DNA of 64,000 bases from Candidatus Poribacteria bacterium (GTDB lineage: Bacteria > Poribacteria > WGA-4E > WGA-3G). Shown piece after piece: positions 1 to 8,125 of the stretch; within the stretch, counting starts at the first letter, position 1; every line of letters starts with the position of its first letter. The stretch is taken from positions 59,429 to 123,428 of the forward strand of contig JAAXHL010000063.1 of assembly GCA_012270865.1 (NCBI GenBank), read 5' to 3'. The notes under the pieces are model-generated. The model was not told the DNA's origin and searched no databases. It saw only the letters and a program-made list of their open reading frames with translations. Position numbers and translations under genes: made by a program.

Positions 1-554
1 CCTAAAAAGACAGACAACGGTTTGAGTTGTGTTAATTCTATATCCCGTAACACGCGGTAGTTTTTTATTCGCAATGACTCAATGTATGGAATCAATGGTT
101 TTTGCAGCGGGGGTAGCAAGAGCCGGTCATAAAGGAGCTCCTCAAATTTTGCATCAAATTGGGTGTCGTCCGTAAAATCAACATAAGCTCGTTCTTTCAA
201 AAATTCTGGTGTTTTATCCTCCAATTCTGTCTGGCGAATTATGGGTATGAATTTGTTAGTTCCGAGAGCTTCAACAAGTTTTCTTGTTACAATCATCGGC
301 TCGTATCCAATGCTATCCTCACCATCATTTGCCTTGCTCACGTAACTATCCGTACAAATAACAAGAACCTTATCAGAGTCCTTAAAACCGCGTTCTATGA
401 ATAGGGTAACATTATTATCTGGCCCGAGGTTCCATTGGTCAAGTATTGCATTAACACCATTGCGGCGGAGTCGTACAGCGAGTTCGGATACCCACTGCTT
501 GAGTTTTGGCGTATCGTGGGAATATGAAATGAAAACCTTATGTGTTTCCATCAT
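1..554 (-). CDS. SEFIR/TIR domain fused to RecF/OLD-like ATPase (partial, runs off left edge)
   Basis: An open frame reaches the window edge, so only the first 184 residues are visible. Residues 6-140 form a SEFIR/TIR domain: KVFISYSHD strand A, AILDQW, VLVICTDSYV, and Glu85 in SIGYE, where TIR-type NADases carry the catalytic Glu. About 60% of the domain matches the protein encoded just upstream. From residue 158 the sequence changes to IESLRIKNYRVLRDIEL, then LKPLSVFLG. That is the usual N-terminus of RecF/OLD/AAA_15-type ATPases just before the Walker A loop, which would lie beyond the edge. The start is one of two adjacent ATGs (554 or 551). It lies 56 bp after the preceding TIR gene and is probably in the same operon. 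I infer an NTPase-gated TIR effector; the missing C-terminal part prevents naming a known system. Confidence 0.75.
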   Translation of the reverse strand, partial: MMETHKVFISYSHDTPKLKQWVSELAVRLRRNGVNAILDQWNLGPDNNVTLFIERGFKDSDKVLVICTDSYVSKANDGEDSIGYEPMIVTRKLVEALGTNKFIPIIRQTELEDKTPEFLKERAYVDFTDDTQFDAKFEELLYDRLLLPPLQKPLIPYIESLRIKNYRVLRDIELTQLKPLSVFL

Positions 555-610
555 CTTTGTATCTCCGATTTGAGGTGATTGTCAAAAGTTTCGAGCGATG
601 ATGACTAAAG

Positions 611-2110
611 TTACATACCCTCAAAGAAATATCGATAAAGATCAGAGAGATTTGGAAGCGATCTCTCATTTAAGGACGTGGACCTTATCAATGCTTTTTC
701 AGTTAAGTCTATCCAATTTTTCCATAAACTTTCTACTTGCTGACGTGTAGCATTTACAGAAGTCCAAAGATCCACAATGGAGTTTGGGTTACGACGAAGT
801 AGAGAAATTGCTTGCCGCGTTGTATCGTAGTCTTGAAAAAGAAAAGTCAACGGAATTCTAAAATAAAACTCGGAAGTGGTGTTTAACATATCCTCGCGAC
901 CTGCGCCAATTACCGTCGCTAATTCATGAATATGCAATGCCATGTAATATGCAACCAGTGAAGTCCGGTAGTTTTGTTCATCTTCAAATATATGAAATAA
1001 CCATTCCCATCTTTTATAGGCGTTAATCAAATAGTTCCAACTTTCGAGACTATGTCCGCCACGTGTACCACTAATTGATTGAGCGTAACCTATAAATTCG
1101 CCCATTTCCCATAGATGAAAGAACTTTGTTCCACCTGCAACTGGAATTTTAGCTCGGGCAAGACCGAGGGCGAGATCTATTTGAGATGTATTTAGACAGA
1201 CGCACCCGTGCAGGCTGTGATATACGTATCCTAACGCATTTGGGAGACGTATCCAAACTTCGTATCCAGCCGGATTCCATCCAACAACATTCAGCAAATC
1301 ATCAAGCAAAGATTTTTGATCCCTAAATTCTTCCCTACCGGATTCGACTCCCACTAACGCAATAGTCATTAAGGGAGAAACAATTTCAACTGCCTTATCC
1401 ACAATTTGAACTAATTGTTCTTTGCTTTCAGGTTTTTGTCCATCTAATTCACCTTGCCGCCATTGGACCAAGTCTTTAAATGCCTTTGGTCGAATTTGCT
1501 TGACAAGTTCCCTCCATCCAAGTGTATCTCCTGCACGGACGAGTTTAGACGCTGTTTTGTAAGCCTCGGATGTGGATTCAACGTGCTCCGGAATATCAGT
1601 CAGTTGTGTATCTAATTCTACAGAAGGAAATGGGCTTTTTCCCAAAGGAGGCTTCTCTATAATTGGCATTTCGTGGAGTTCACGAATTAATTTTTCACAT
1701 TCCGCGTCGAATTGGTTGTCATTTGTAAAGTCAGCATAAACGCGTGTTCCTAAAAATGTTGGTGTTTTTGCTTTTCGTGATGCCTGACGGATAATGGGTA
1801 TGAATTTGTCTGTCCCTAAATTCTGAACAAGTTCAGCGTTTACAATCATCCGCTCGTAGCCGACACCGCCTTCGTCAGCATTTGCCTTGCTCACATATTT
1901 ATCTGTGCAAATAACCAGCACCCTATCAGCGTTCACGATGCCATGTTCCATAAATCGTGTTACATCATCGCCCAGTCCAAGATCCCATTGGTCAAGTATT
2001 GCATCGATCCCATCACGGCGAAGTCGCGCAGCAAGTTCGGATACCCACTGCTTGTGCTCTGGAGAATCGTGAGAATATGAAATGAACACTTTAGGATTTT
2101 TCGCCATCAT
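611..2110 (-). CDS. SEFIR/TIR domain protein with helical C-terminal domain
   Basis: A 499-residue protein. Residues 6-145 are a SEFIR/TIR domain with KVFISYSHD, DAILDQWDLG, VLVICTDKYV and Glu86 in GGVGYE. Such domains are NAD-cleaving or signalling modules in bacterial immunity. Residues 170-499 are mostly helical, rich in Trp and Leu, with no family I recognise, and may be a sensor or oligomerisation part. The ATG start overlaps the TGA stop of the upstream AlbA_2/HATPase gene (ATGATGG), which indicates translational coupling. There is no signal peptide, so it is cytoplasmic. A second SEFIR/TIR gene follows downstream. A role in abortive-infection defence is inferred from domain type and neighbours, not shown. 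Confidence 0.85.
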   Translation of the reverse strand: MMAKNPKVFISYSHDSPEHKQWVSELAARLRRDGIDAILDQWDLGLGDDVTRFMEHGIVNADRVLVICTDKYVSKANADEGGVGYERMIVNAELVQNLGTDKFIPIIRQASRKAKTPTFLGTRVYADFTNDNQFDAECEKLIRELHEMPIIEKPPLGKSPFPSVELDTQLTDIPEHVESTSEAYKTASKLVRAGDTLGWRELVKQIRPKAFKDLVQWRQGELDGQKPESKEQLVQIVDKAVEIVSPLMTIALVGVESGREEFRDQKSLLDDLLNVVGWNPAGYEVWIRLPNALGYVYHSLHGCVCLNTSQIDLALGLARAKIPVAGGTKFFHLWEMGEFIGYAQSISGTRGGHSLESWNYLINAYKRWEWLFHIFEDEQNYRTSLVAYYMALHIHELATVIGAGREDMLNTTSEFYFRIPLTFLFQDYDTTRQAISLLRRNPNSIVDLWTSVNATRQQVESLWKNWIDLTEKALIRSTSLNERSLPNLSDLYRYFFEGM

Positions 2111-3861
2111 TTTTCATCTCCTTTGGTATAAGCGCGATATTCCAGTAGTGCCGATTTGCCGATGATGTCAATGATGCGAACTATTAATTCTTTTCCATCA
2201 GTATCAGTAAGTAGTAAATCCTCCCCCGGAACGAAATGCGTCGGCTGCTTTTGTCCTTTATTTATCGCAATGTTAGAGGTATAGAGAAAAGGTCGATCAT
2301 AAGGGTCACGAATCAGATTTATTTTTCCTGACAAGCCTGGCAGATTGCCCTTACCTTCAGGAAAGAGTGCTGAACCCCCTTTATGCAGAGATTGCATTTT
2401 AACGGTAAGTTTGCCTTGTGTTGGCACCCAATTGTGTTTAAGATATGCGGTGCAACCATCTGCAGTTACGAATACGGTCATCGGCAGATTTACGGCGGGC
2501 AATTTGATATGTACATTACCACCGCCAGCGGTGAACCTGTGTGCCACCACATGATTCTGAAACAGGATTAATACATCTACTTTCCGGAGGGTAGAATCTG
2601 GCAGATCGCATTGGACAGAAGCCTCTACGCGTGTCACTTCAGTGGCAGCTGCTGGAATTGTGAGAATAAGTTCAGAATCATCTATGAGTTTATACCGAGG
2701 CGATTTTCCACTTAAAGCCTTCGTTTCGCGAAAAATGATTGGCACGCCGTCTCCGCGTCTTTCCATGAAGAATTGTCGATCTCCTGATCCTCGGATGCTT
2801 TCAACAGGTATTCGGCCGAGCATTGAGGTAAGTGCGTCGTTTCGCGTTGATTGGCGTACTTCCATACTATCAATTGTGAGGTTGTTTGGTAGGTTGCCGG
2901 GAGAATTAATTTCAATGCGGTCTATGAACATCGAGAGCCGAATCTTACTACCCTGCATTGTGTAATCGCGATGGGCAACCGCGTTGACGATTGCCTCAAA
3001 GAGTGCCTTTTCACTGTATTGCGGTAGGTCAATGCGAGCGGGATTTTTGTATGCCCCGACACGCATGTTGCGCACAGCGAAGACAACCGCTTCAGCAATT
3101 TGTCGGTTCAAGGGTCCTGTAATTGTTTGTGCGTCTATCTGCCCGGATGCCTTATCTGCTCCTTGATAGTAAGTTGCAGTGATACAAGCGTTGGGGAGCC
3201 ATTCCTCTGGAGAGCGGGTGCACAAAAGAATGCCTGCTACAGTTGCCCGTGTTGTGTCGTTTTCATCGTTGGTCAGAAGCCCCATCTTTTCCAACGCCAA
3301 TTCAGGTGCCGCAGCACCCTCGACACTCAGCAGTGGTTTCCAAAGGGATTCATCTAAGGATCCAAAGCCTGTTCCCGGAACCGGCTGCTTGTCAAACCAA
3401 AGAAAGCGTGATTGTGCGCGCTGTTGCGCAAGACGCAGCCGTTCATCACTCGTCATCGGACGTTTTGAGCTGCCAACTCGGTGGTAACTACCGCCAGGGC
3501 TGTCGTGTTGTGTGTCGCCTCGCTCAACTTGGACAACCAAGAACGGTCTGCCTTCTTCTATCTCCCTACGAACGATAATAGGTCGGATAGGTGGCTCAAT
3601 CTTGTCGGTGCAAACCTCAGTCAAGAGTCGTTCCAGTGCATCCATTTGCTCGCGCGACATGCCTTGAACATCTCCACTGTCGGTTACACCACACAATAGC
3701 ACACCACCAGCCGTATTGGCAAATGCGGCGAGTTCATTTGCGAGATCGTCCCGACGCGGACTCTTGGGAACATTTCCTGCGAACACTATTTCCTTGAATT
3801 CCCAGTGGCTATCTTCACCTAAGCGGATGTGGCGTTTGATTTCTTCGTCACTGAAATTCAT
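2107..3861 (-). CDS. AlbA_2 (Schlafen-type) / HATPase_c_4 ATP-binding protein
   Basis: A 584-residue protein of the family often annotated as putative transcriptional regulator or ATP-binding protein. Residues 14-135 are an AlbA_2 domain (HWEFKE, then ELAAFANTAGGVLLCGV). Residues 285-395 are a GHKL-type HATPase_c_4 domain with EAIVNAVAHRDY (metal/ATP Asn293), SPGNLP at 320-325 and RGSGD. The 180-residue C-terminal extension is unassigned. The ATG overlaps the stop of a 35-codon ORF upstream and its own stop overlaps the TIR gene downstream, so all three are translationally coupled. AlbA_2 proteins are common near restriction-modification and defence genes. Here it probably acts with the TIR proteins, as an inference from the coupling. 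Confidence 0.85.
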   Translation of the reverse strand: MNFSDEEIKRHIRLGEDSHWEFKEIVFAGNVPKSPRRDDLANELAAFANTAGGVLLCGVTDSGDVQGMSREQMDALERLLTEVCTDKIEPPIRPIIVRREIEEGRPFLVVQVERGDTQHDSPGGSYHRVGSSKRPMTSDERLRLAQQRAQSRFLWFDKQPVPGTGFGSLDESLWKPLLSVEGAAAPELALEKMGLLTNDENDTTRATVAGILLCTRSPEEWLPNACITATYYQGADKASGQIDAQTITGPLNRQIAEAVVFAVRNMRVGAYKNPARIDLPQYSEKALFEAIVNAVAHRDYTMQGSKIRLSMFIDRIEINSPGNLPNNLTIDSMEVRQSTRNDALTSMLGRIPVESIRGSGDRQFFMERRGDGVPIIFRETKALSGKSPRYKLIDDSELILTIPAAATEVTRVEASVQCDLPDSTLRKVDVLILFQNHVVAHRFTAGGGNVHIKLPAVNLPMTVFVTADGCTAYLKHNWVPTQGKLTVKMQSLHKGGSALFPEGKGNLPGLSGKINLIRDPYDRPFLYTSNIAINKGQKQPTHFVPGEDLLLTDTDGKELIVRIIDIIGKSALLEYRAYTKGDEK

Positions 3862-3965
3862 GAGTCCTCTCCGAATCCGAGCATTTGCAAATTTTTCGCG
3901 ATAGCATCATCTAATCGCCTTGCCTCTGCCATTTTATTTGTGTTTGTGTCTGATTTTTTTCCCAT
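3858..3965 (-). CDS. 35-residue leader ORF resembling an HsdM C-terminal tail
   Basis: The ORF starts at ATG 3965 and its TGA (3858-3860) overlaps the ATG of the AlbA_2 gene. The peptide ends AIAKNLQMLGFGEDS, which resembles the common C-terminus of type I DNA methyltransferase subunits (AIAxNLxxLGYG). It may be a vestige of a lost hsdM or a genuine coupling peptide. The ribosome-binding site is weak. It sits about 65 nt downstream of a good promoter and is the first ORF in the transcript. Confidence 0.45.
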   Translation of the reverse strand: MGKKSDTNTNKMAEARRLDDAIAKNLQMLGFGEDS

Positions 3966-4036
3966 AATTTTTTTACAAGGTCCTATTACAAGTCTACAAA
4001 ACAAAAACACCTTGGGTAACGAATCATTTCCTTAAA

Positions 4037-4065
4037 ATGATACCACATTTGGCATAGAAATTCAA
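4037..4065 (-). promoter_or_regulatory. Sigma70-type promoter of the TIR/AlbA_2 operon
   Basis: Reading the minus strand, TTGAAT (4065-4060), a 17-nt spacer and TATCAT (4042-4037) form a good promoter about 70 nt before the first small ORF of the operon. Confidence 0.5.
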
Positions 4066-4140
4066 CGGTTTTAATTGCGGAATATAGGCGTTGATTGCCC
4101 GAATTATGGGGAAAGAATGGTAGAAGAACACGGATTGAGG

Positions 4141-4161
4141 GGTGCGGTTGGTGACCGCACC
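4141..4161. repeat. Palindromic intergenic element (GGTGCGGT stem)
   Basis: An 8-bp inverted repeat GGTGCGGT/ACCGCACC around TGGTG, 19 bp past the sulfatase stop on its transcribed side. It belongs to the dispersed family with core GGYGSGGTTACAAACCSCRCC seen through the window and could act as a terminator or RNA-end stabiliser. Confidence 0.6.
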
Positions 4162-4179
4162 CGCTTTTGGAGATACTAT

Positions 4180-5637
4180 TCAACGCCCGACAGAGGGTTG
4201 CGGGGGCCAGTGGAGTCCGCGTTGACCGGATAAGGATCGGTTTGCCGAAGGACGATACGCACGGTCAGGTAAGCCGACGAGTTTGCCGTCTTCTATCCAT
4301 TTTTCGTCGCTGCCGTAGAGTTCACCGATGAGGAGGTCCGTTAGTCTCTCAAGGGTTTCAGCGTGTGCTGGTGAATCGGCGAGGTCGTTTAACTCCCTCG
4401 GATCCTCTTCCAGATCGAAGAGTTGTCGGTAGTTGCCGGTGGCGTAGTAGATAAGTTTGAAACGTCCCTCGTGAATCATACGGGTCGCGCTGCCGCCTTC
4501 ACCACATTCGCCGTACAACCACTCGCGTTTCTCGTCCCCTACCATCGGTATTCCGTCTACGGTGTCGGGGATATCGATCCCTGCGAGGTGGAGGAGTGTC
4601 GGCATAACGTCCTGCCATCCGACGAGTCGGTCATCGACCCGATGATGCCCTACACGTTCATCACCAGCAGTGCCGACGAGAATCATCGGGACGTTGGCAG
4701 AATCTTCGTAATAGAGCCGTTTCGCCCACATTTGATGGTTGCCGAGCATGTCACCGTGATCAGAAGTGAACAACAGAATCGTGTTGTTCAACAGACCTTC
4801 TTCCCGCAAAGTGCCGATAACAATACGCAGTTGATGGTCAATGTGCGTACAAAGCGCGTAAAAGGCTTGACGTGCGGAACGCACCAGATCCTCATTGTAG
4901 AGTGAATTCTGTTTCTGGCGTGATTTGAGTGGTAAAGGTAAATTCTCAGTCTCTTTTGCCCATTCGCCACAATACGGCATATCTACGTCAATATCACGGT
5001 ACATGTCCATATAACATTGGAGGGGTGCTAACGGCGGATGTGGGTGGCAATAGGAGAGATACCAGAACCCGGGACGGGTCGGGTCTCGGCGTTTAATCAT
5101 CCGTACCATCTGTTGCGTGCTCCAGTTTGTTACGTGGCAGTCTTCAGGGAGATGCCAAGGTCTGTTGAGGTAATCGTTGTTGCACATACCGTGTGCGAAC
5201 TGCTGACCGGCATAGCCTCTATCACCGAGAAAGAGTTCATAATCGTCAATGGCACCGTATTGCAATCTGCCTTCCTCACCTAAGAGTACGTCGTCGAACC
5301 CGATGCGATCGCGTTGCGGATAGACGTGCAGTTTACCGACAGCGTAAGCCTGATAGCCGGCATTGCGAAACGTCTGTGCGATTGTTGGGAGTCCGTCTAT
5401 CCCCTTCCGGTCATTGAAAACTCGGTCTTTGTGGGTGCGGGTTGTGGCACCGGTCATCAAGGTTTTCCGTGCCGGGACGCAGACCGGACATTCGCTGTAT
5501 CCGCGTGTGAATCGGGTGCCAGCACGCGCAAGCGTATCAAGGGTCGGTGTTTGGATAGCGGGATGTCCGCTGACACCGAGGAGCGAGTTGGGCCAATGGT
5601 CAGTAGAGATAAGCAGAACGTGTGGTTTGTCAGCCAT
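4180..5637 (-). CDS. Sulfatase (formylglycine-dependent, choline-/arylsulfatase-like)
   Basis: A 485-residue alkaline-phosphatase-fold sulfatase. Asp13 in STDHWP is a metal ligand; C53-V-P-A-R57 is the CxPxR signature whose Cys becomes formylglycine; GKLH at 101-104 and TSDHGD at 292-297 complete the active site. It has no evident signal peptide, so it is probably cytoplasmic, or exported in an unusual way. The substrate cannot be told from sequence; sulfated glycans or small sulfate esters are typical. The gene lies 10 bp after the DUF711 gene and is likely co-transcribed with it. A formylglycine-generating enzyme must be encoded elsewhere. Confidence 0.93.
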   Translation of the reverse strand: MADKPHVLLISTDHWPNSLLGVSGHPAIQTPTLDTLARAGTRFTRGYSECPVCVPARKTLMTGATTRTHKDRVFNDRKGIDGLPTIAQTFRNAGYQAYAVGKLHVYPQRDRIGFDDVLLGEEGRLQYGAIDDYELFLGDRGYAGQQFAHGMCNNDYLNRPWHLPEDCHVTNWSTQQMVRMIKRRDPTRPGFWYLSYCHPHPPLAPLQCYMDMYRDIDVDMPYCGEWAKETENLPLPLKSRQKQNSLYNEDLVRSARQAFYALCTHIDHQLRIVIGTLREEGLLNNTILLFTSDHGDMLGNHQMWAKRLYYEDSANVPMILVGTAGDERVGHHRVDDRLVGWQDVMPTLLHLAGIDIPDTVDGIPMVGDEKREWLYGECGEGGSATRMIHEGRFKLIYYATGNYRQLFDLEEDPRELNDLADSPAHAETLERLTDLLIGELYGSDEKWIEDGKLVGLPDRAYRPSANRSLSGQRGLHWPPQPSVGR

Positions 5638-5647
5638 AGGGGCTCCT

Positions 5648-6778
5648 TTATATTTGCATCACTGTAGTATTTGTTAAATAGGGGGAATCAAATTCTGTCA
5701 TGCAGTCTGCGTTGCATCCGGGAACCGGAAACAGGCGCACCGATAACGGTTTGGTCAGTCGATTAGAGAGGGAGGCAACGTCCGTTAGAATAGCAGCGAT
5801 TTGAGATATTGAGGCATCGCCCGGTATAGGGATTGTATCCAACCCGGTTCCACAGACAGTCGAATAGAGGAGCAGGCTGTCGAGGTTAAAATAGCCTGCT
5901 TCACTTCTTGCACCGAGTCCGACATCTTCGAGTACAGGGAGCATTAATCCTGAGTATCCACAGAGCGGTAAATCGAGTGATTTGAGCGTCTGTGTCAATC
6001 CCGCAGCGACTGTTAAGGTGCCACGTTCACCGAAGTACCCCGGTAGTTGGGGTTCTATTGCATAAGCGATGCTCTCATCCCCCATCGGTGCAGGTGAGAC
6101 ATCTATACCGACAAACCGTATACCCCACTCCTGCGCCAGTGTCTCTGCCAGCGCGACAATCTTCTGTCCTTCTGTTTCCATGACGGTTTTTAGGTTTTGC
6201 AGCGCGGTTTCCAGATTCGGTGCCTCTGTGAAAGCGTGTTGTACGAGGTCTGCTGCCTGCCATCCGATGCCGAAGTTCGTCCGTGTGTCCTGCCAGGATG
6301 CTGCGGGGAAAAATGGCGTGTTCGGTGGGCAATTCATCAGTACTGCGAATCGGAGGTTGCCGTAGCCAGCGTCGGTTTGGTGTGCGATCTGTTGAATGAT
6401 CCTCGCGGCGTTTTCGGCGATACCCGATGCCACGTCTCCAGAAGGGGTCGTAAGGGTGACCGTTGCGAAGAGTGTTTCGCTTTGGACAATCACATCGGCG
6501 ACACGAGATAGGTGCGTTTCTGTGTGTCGTTTCTCCGGTAAGATCGTCCCTAAACTCAGGAACTCGACACCTAATGCCCGAGCTTCGGACTCCAGGGCAA
6601 GGATTGTTTCCACATCTCGTGCCGTATCCCAGATTTGGGTACTGACGCGGGTTGTTTGGACATCGTAACCGTTTGCTTCAAAATAGGCTTGACTGGCGGC
6701 GTTAAACTTCGCGGCACGTTGAAGTTGATAGGGCGCGAAGGGGAGCGGGATACCTGTCGTAATGGTTCGGATCTTCAT
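5648..6778 (-). CDS. DUF711 family protein
   Basis: I place the start at the ATG giving MKIRTITTGIP, the usual DUF711 (UPF0210) N-terminus, rather than an ATG 16 codons upstream (6826). About 376 residues. Conserved features seen are an N-terminal RTIT strand, a LPLCGYSGLMLPVLED segment and GTGLDTIPIPGD near the C-terminus, all typical of the family. The family is uncharacterised biochemically and is sometimes linked to pyruvate-formate-lyase-type folds. It is immediately upstream of, and probably co-transcribed with, the sulfatase. Confidence 0.85.
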   Translation of the reverse strand: MKIRTITTGIPLPFAPYQLQRAAKFNAASQAYFEANGYDVQTTRVSTQIWDTARDVETILALESEARALGVEFLSLGTILPEKRHTETHLSRVADVIVQSETLFATVTLTTPSGDVASGIAENAARIIQQIAHQTDAGYGNLRFAVLMNCPPNTPFFPAASWQDTRTNFGIGWQAADLVQHAFTEAPNLETALQNLKTVMETEGQKIVALAETLAQEWGIRFVGIDVSPAPMGDESIAYAIEPQLPGYFGERGTLTVAAGLTQTLKSLDLPLCGYSGLMLPVLEDVGLGARSEAGYFNLDSLLLYSTVCGTGLDTIPIPGDASISQIAAILTDVASLSNRLTKPLSVRLFPVPGCNADCMTEFDSPYLTNTTVMQI

Positions 6779-6926
6779 TTTCTTTATTAACTGTCGCAAA
6801 GCGGGTGGTAAGGCTTTTTGATACAATCATGTACCTTTGCCGGAGCCGTCTTAATCCGTTGGATAAGACTCATTTTCTTTCTGGAAGGAGGGTGTAGCGT
6901 TCCTATTATACGCCCAAAAAGTATCA

Positions 6927-7907
6927 TCATGATATATCTATAGCATCTTCGCCATAAAGTCCGATGTGTCGATAACGCTCGAACCTTTGCTCGACGAGTT
7001 GTTCCGGTGACATCTCTATCAATTCGGAAAGATGCTTGCGTATTGCGCGTCTGACGTTGCGTGCTGCGGCATCAGGGTCTCTATGTGCGCCGCCGAGCGG
7101 TTCACGGACGACCTGATCAATGATACCTAATTTGAGGAGGTCCGGTGCGGTAGGTTTATAGCCTTCGGTCGCTTCCGGTGCGTGTTCGCCTTTGTCCTTC
7201 CATACGATTCCACTACAGGCTTCAGGCGGTGCGACGCAATAGACGGCGTACTCCATCATCAGTACTCGGTTTCCGAGTGCGATTGCCAGTGCTCCGCCGC
7301 TTCCACCTTCACCGATAATAATGACCAGCATCGGAACACGAAGTACCATCATCTCTGCCAGGTTTTCGGCGATCGCCATCGCCTGTCCGTATTCTTCGGA
7401 ACGGAGATCGAAGTGCGCGCCGGGTGTATCGACAAAACAGATGATAGGACGGTTGAACTTATTTGCTAACTGCATCAGCCGCCTCGCTTTGCGATAGCCT
7501 TCGGGGTGCGTGTAGCCGAAATTCATCTCCTGTCGTTCTTCGAGATTCGTGCCTTTCTGCTGTGCGAGATAGACGACGGGTTGTCCATCAAACCATGCGA
7601 AGCCGCCGATGAGTGCTCGGTCGTCGCCGTACAATTTATCGCTGTGAAGCTCGGTGGGTTCCTCAAGGAGTGCCTCAATATAGAAAGGAGCTTGCGGACG
7701 TTGTGCATGGCGTGCCAACCGCACTTTATCCCAACGACTTATTTTTTGGAACGTCTGTTTTGTAAGCGTATCCGCGTTCTGTTTTAGGGCATCCATCCCG
7801 TCTGTGAGGTCTAATTCGGGATGTGCTTCTGCAAATGCCGCTAACTGTGTGAGGTGGCGTTCCAATTCAACGAGAGGTTTTTCAAATTCGAGTTCTGTTG
7901 CGTTCAT
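6927..7907 (-). CDS. accA: Acetyl-CoA carboxylase carboxyltransferase subunit alpha
   Basis: A 326-residue AccA of normal length. It transfers the carboxyl group from carboxybiotin to acetyl-CoA, giving malonyl-CoA for fatty-acid synthesis, as an alpha2beta2 complex with AccD. It shows the N-terminal helical pair, then FVDTPGAHFDLRSEEYGQ (family: DTPGAYPGxxAEERGQ), GEGGSGGALAI at 199-209 and PPEACSGIVWKD. The DTPGAH-FDLR variant differs slightly from the usual wording. accD is not in the window. The gene stands alone, separated from neighbours by about 150-220 bp. Confidence 0.97.
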   Translation of the reverse strand: MNATELEFEKPLVELERHLTQLAAFAEAHPELDLTDGMDALKQNADTLTKQTFQKISRWDKVRLARHAQRPQAPFYIEALLEEPTELHSDKLYGDDRALIGGFAWFDGQPVVYLAQQKGTNLEERQEMNFGYTHPEGYRKARRLMQLANKFNRPIICFVDTPGAHFDLRSEEYGQAMAIAENLAEMMVLRVPMLVIIIGEGGSGGALAIALGNRVLMMEYAVYCVAPPEACSGIVWKDKGEHAPEATEGYKPTAPDLLKLGIIDQVVREPLGGAHRDPDAAARNVRRAIRKHLSELIEMSPEQLVEQRFERYRHIGLYGEDAIDIS

Positions 7908-8125
7908 ATTTATTGGCTTTCGGGAACCTTCGGCTTTCGGCAGTCGGTTAAGAGGTGTTTAATCCAATCGAAACCTATTAACCGGCTGCCGAGAACCGAT
8001 ACCCTATTTTTGGCTGCCGATTGCTGGCAGCTGATTTCTAAAGGATTCACGCAATTTTCTACGTATTAGCTGCGTCAGGCGGGGTTACAAACCCCGCCTG
8101 CAACGGGGGATGCGTGAGTCCTATT
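7908..8125. other. Intergenic region with repeat fragments
   Basis: No gene. It contains CGGCAGTCGGTTAAG and its inverted near-copy TTAACCGGCTGCCGAG, and the perfect 11-bp palindrome at 8076-8100. It looks like repeat-derived spacer between the BCCT stop and accA start. Confidence 0.6.
8076..8100. repeat. Palindromic element CAGGCGGGGTT-ACA-AACCCCGCCTG
   Basis: A perfect 11-bp stem with a 3-nt loop, 26 bp past the BCCT gene stop in its direction of transcription. A member of the dispersed family with core GGCGGGGTTACAAACCCCGCC. No U-tract follows on the minus strand, so it is a weak candidate for an intrinsic terminator. Confidence 0.8.
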
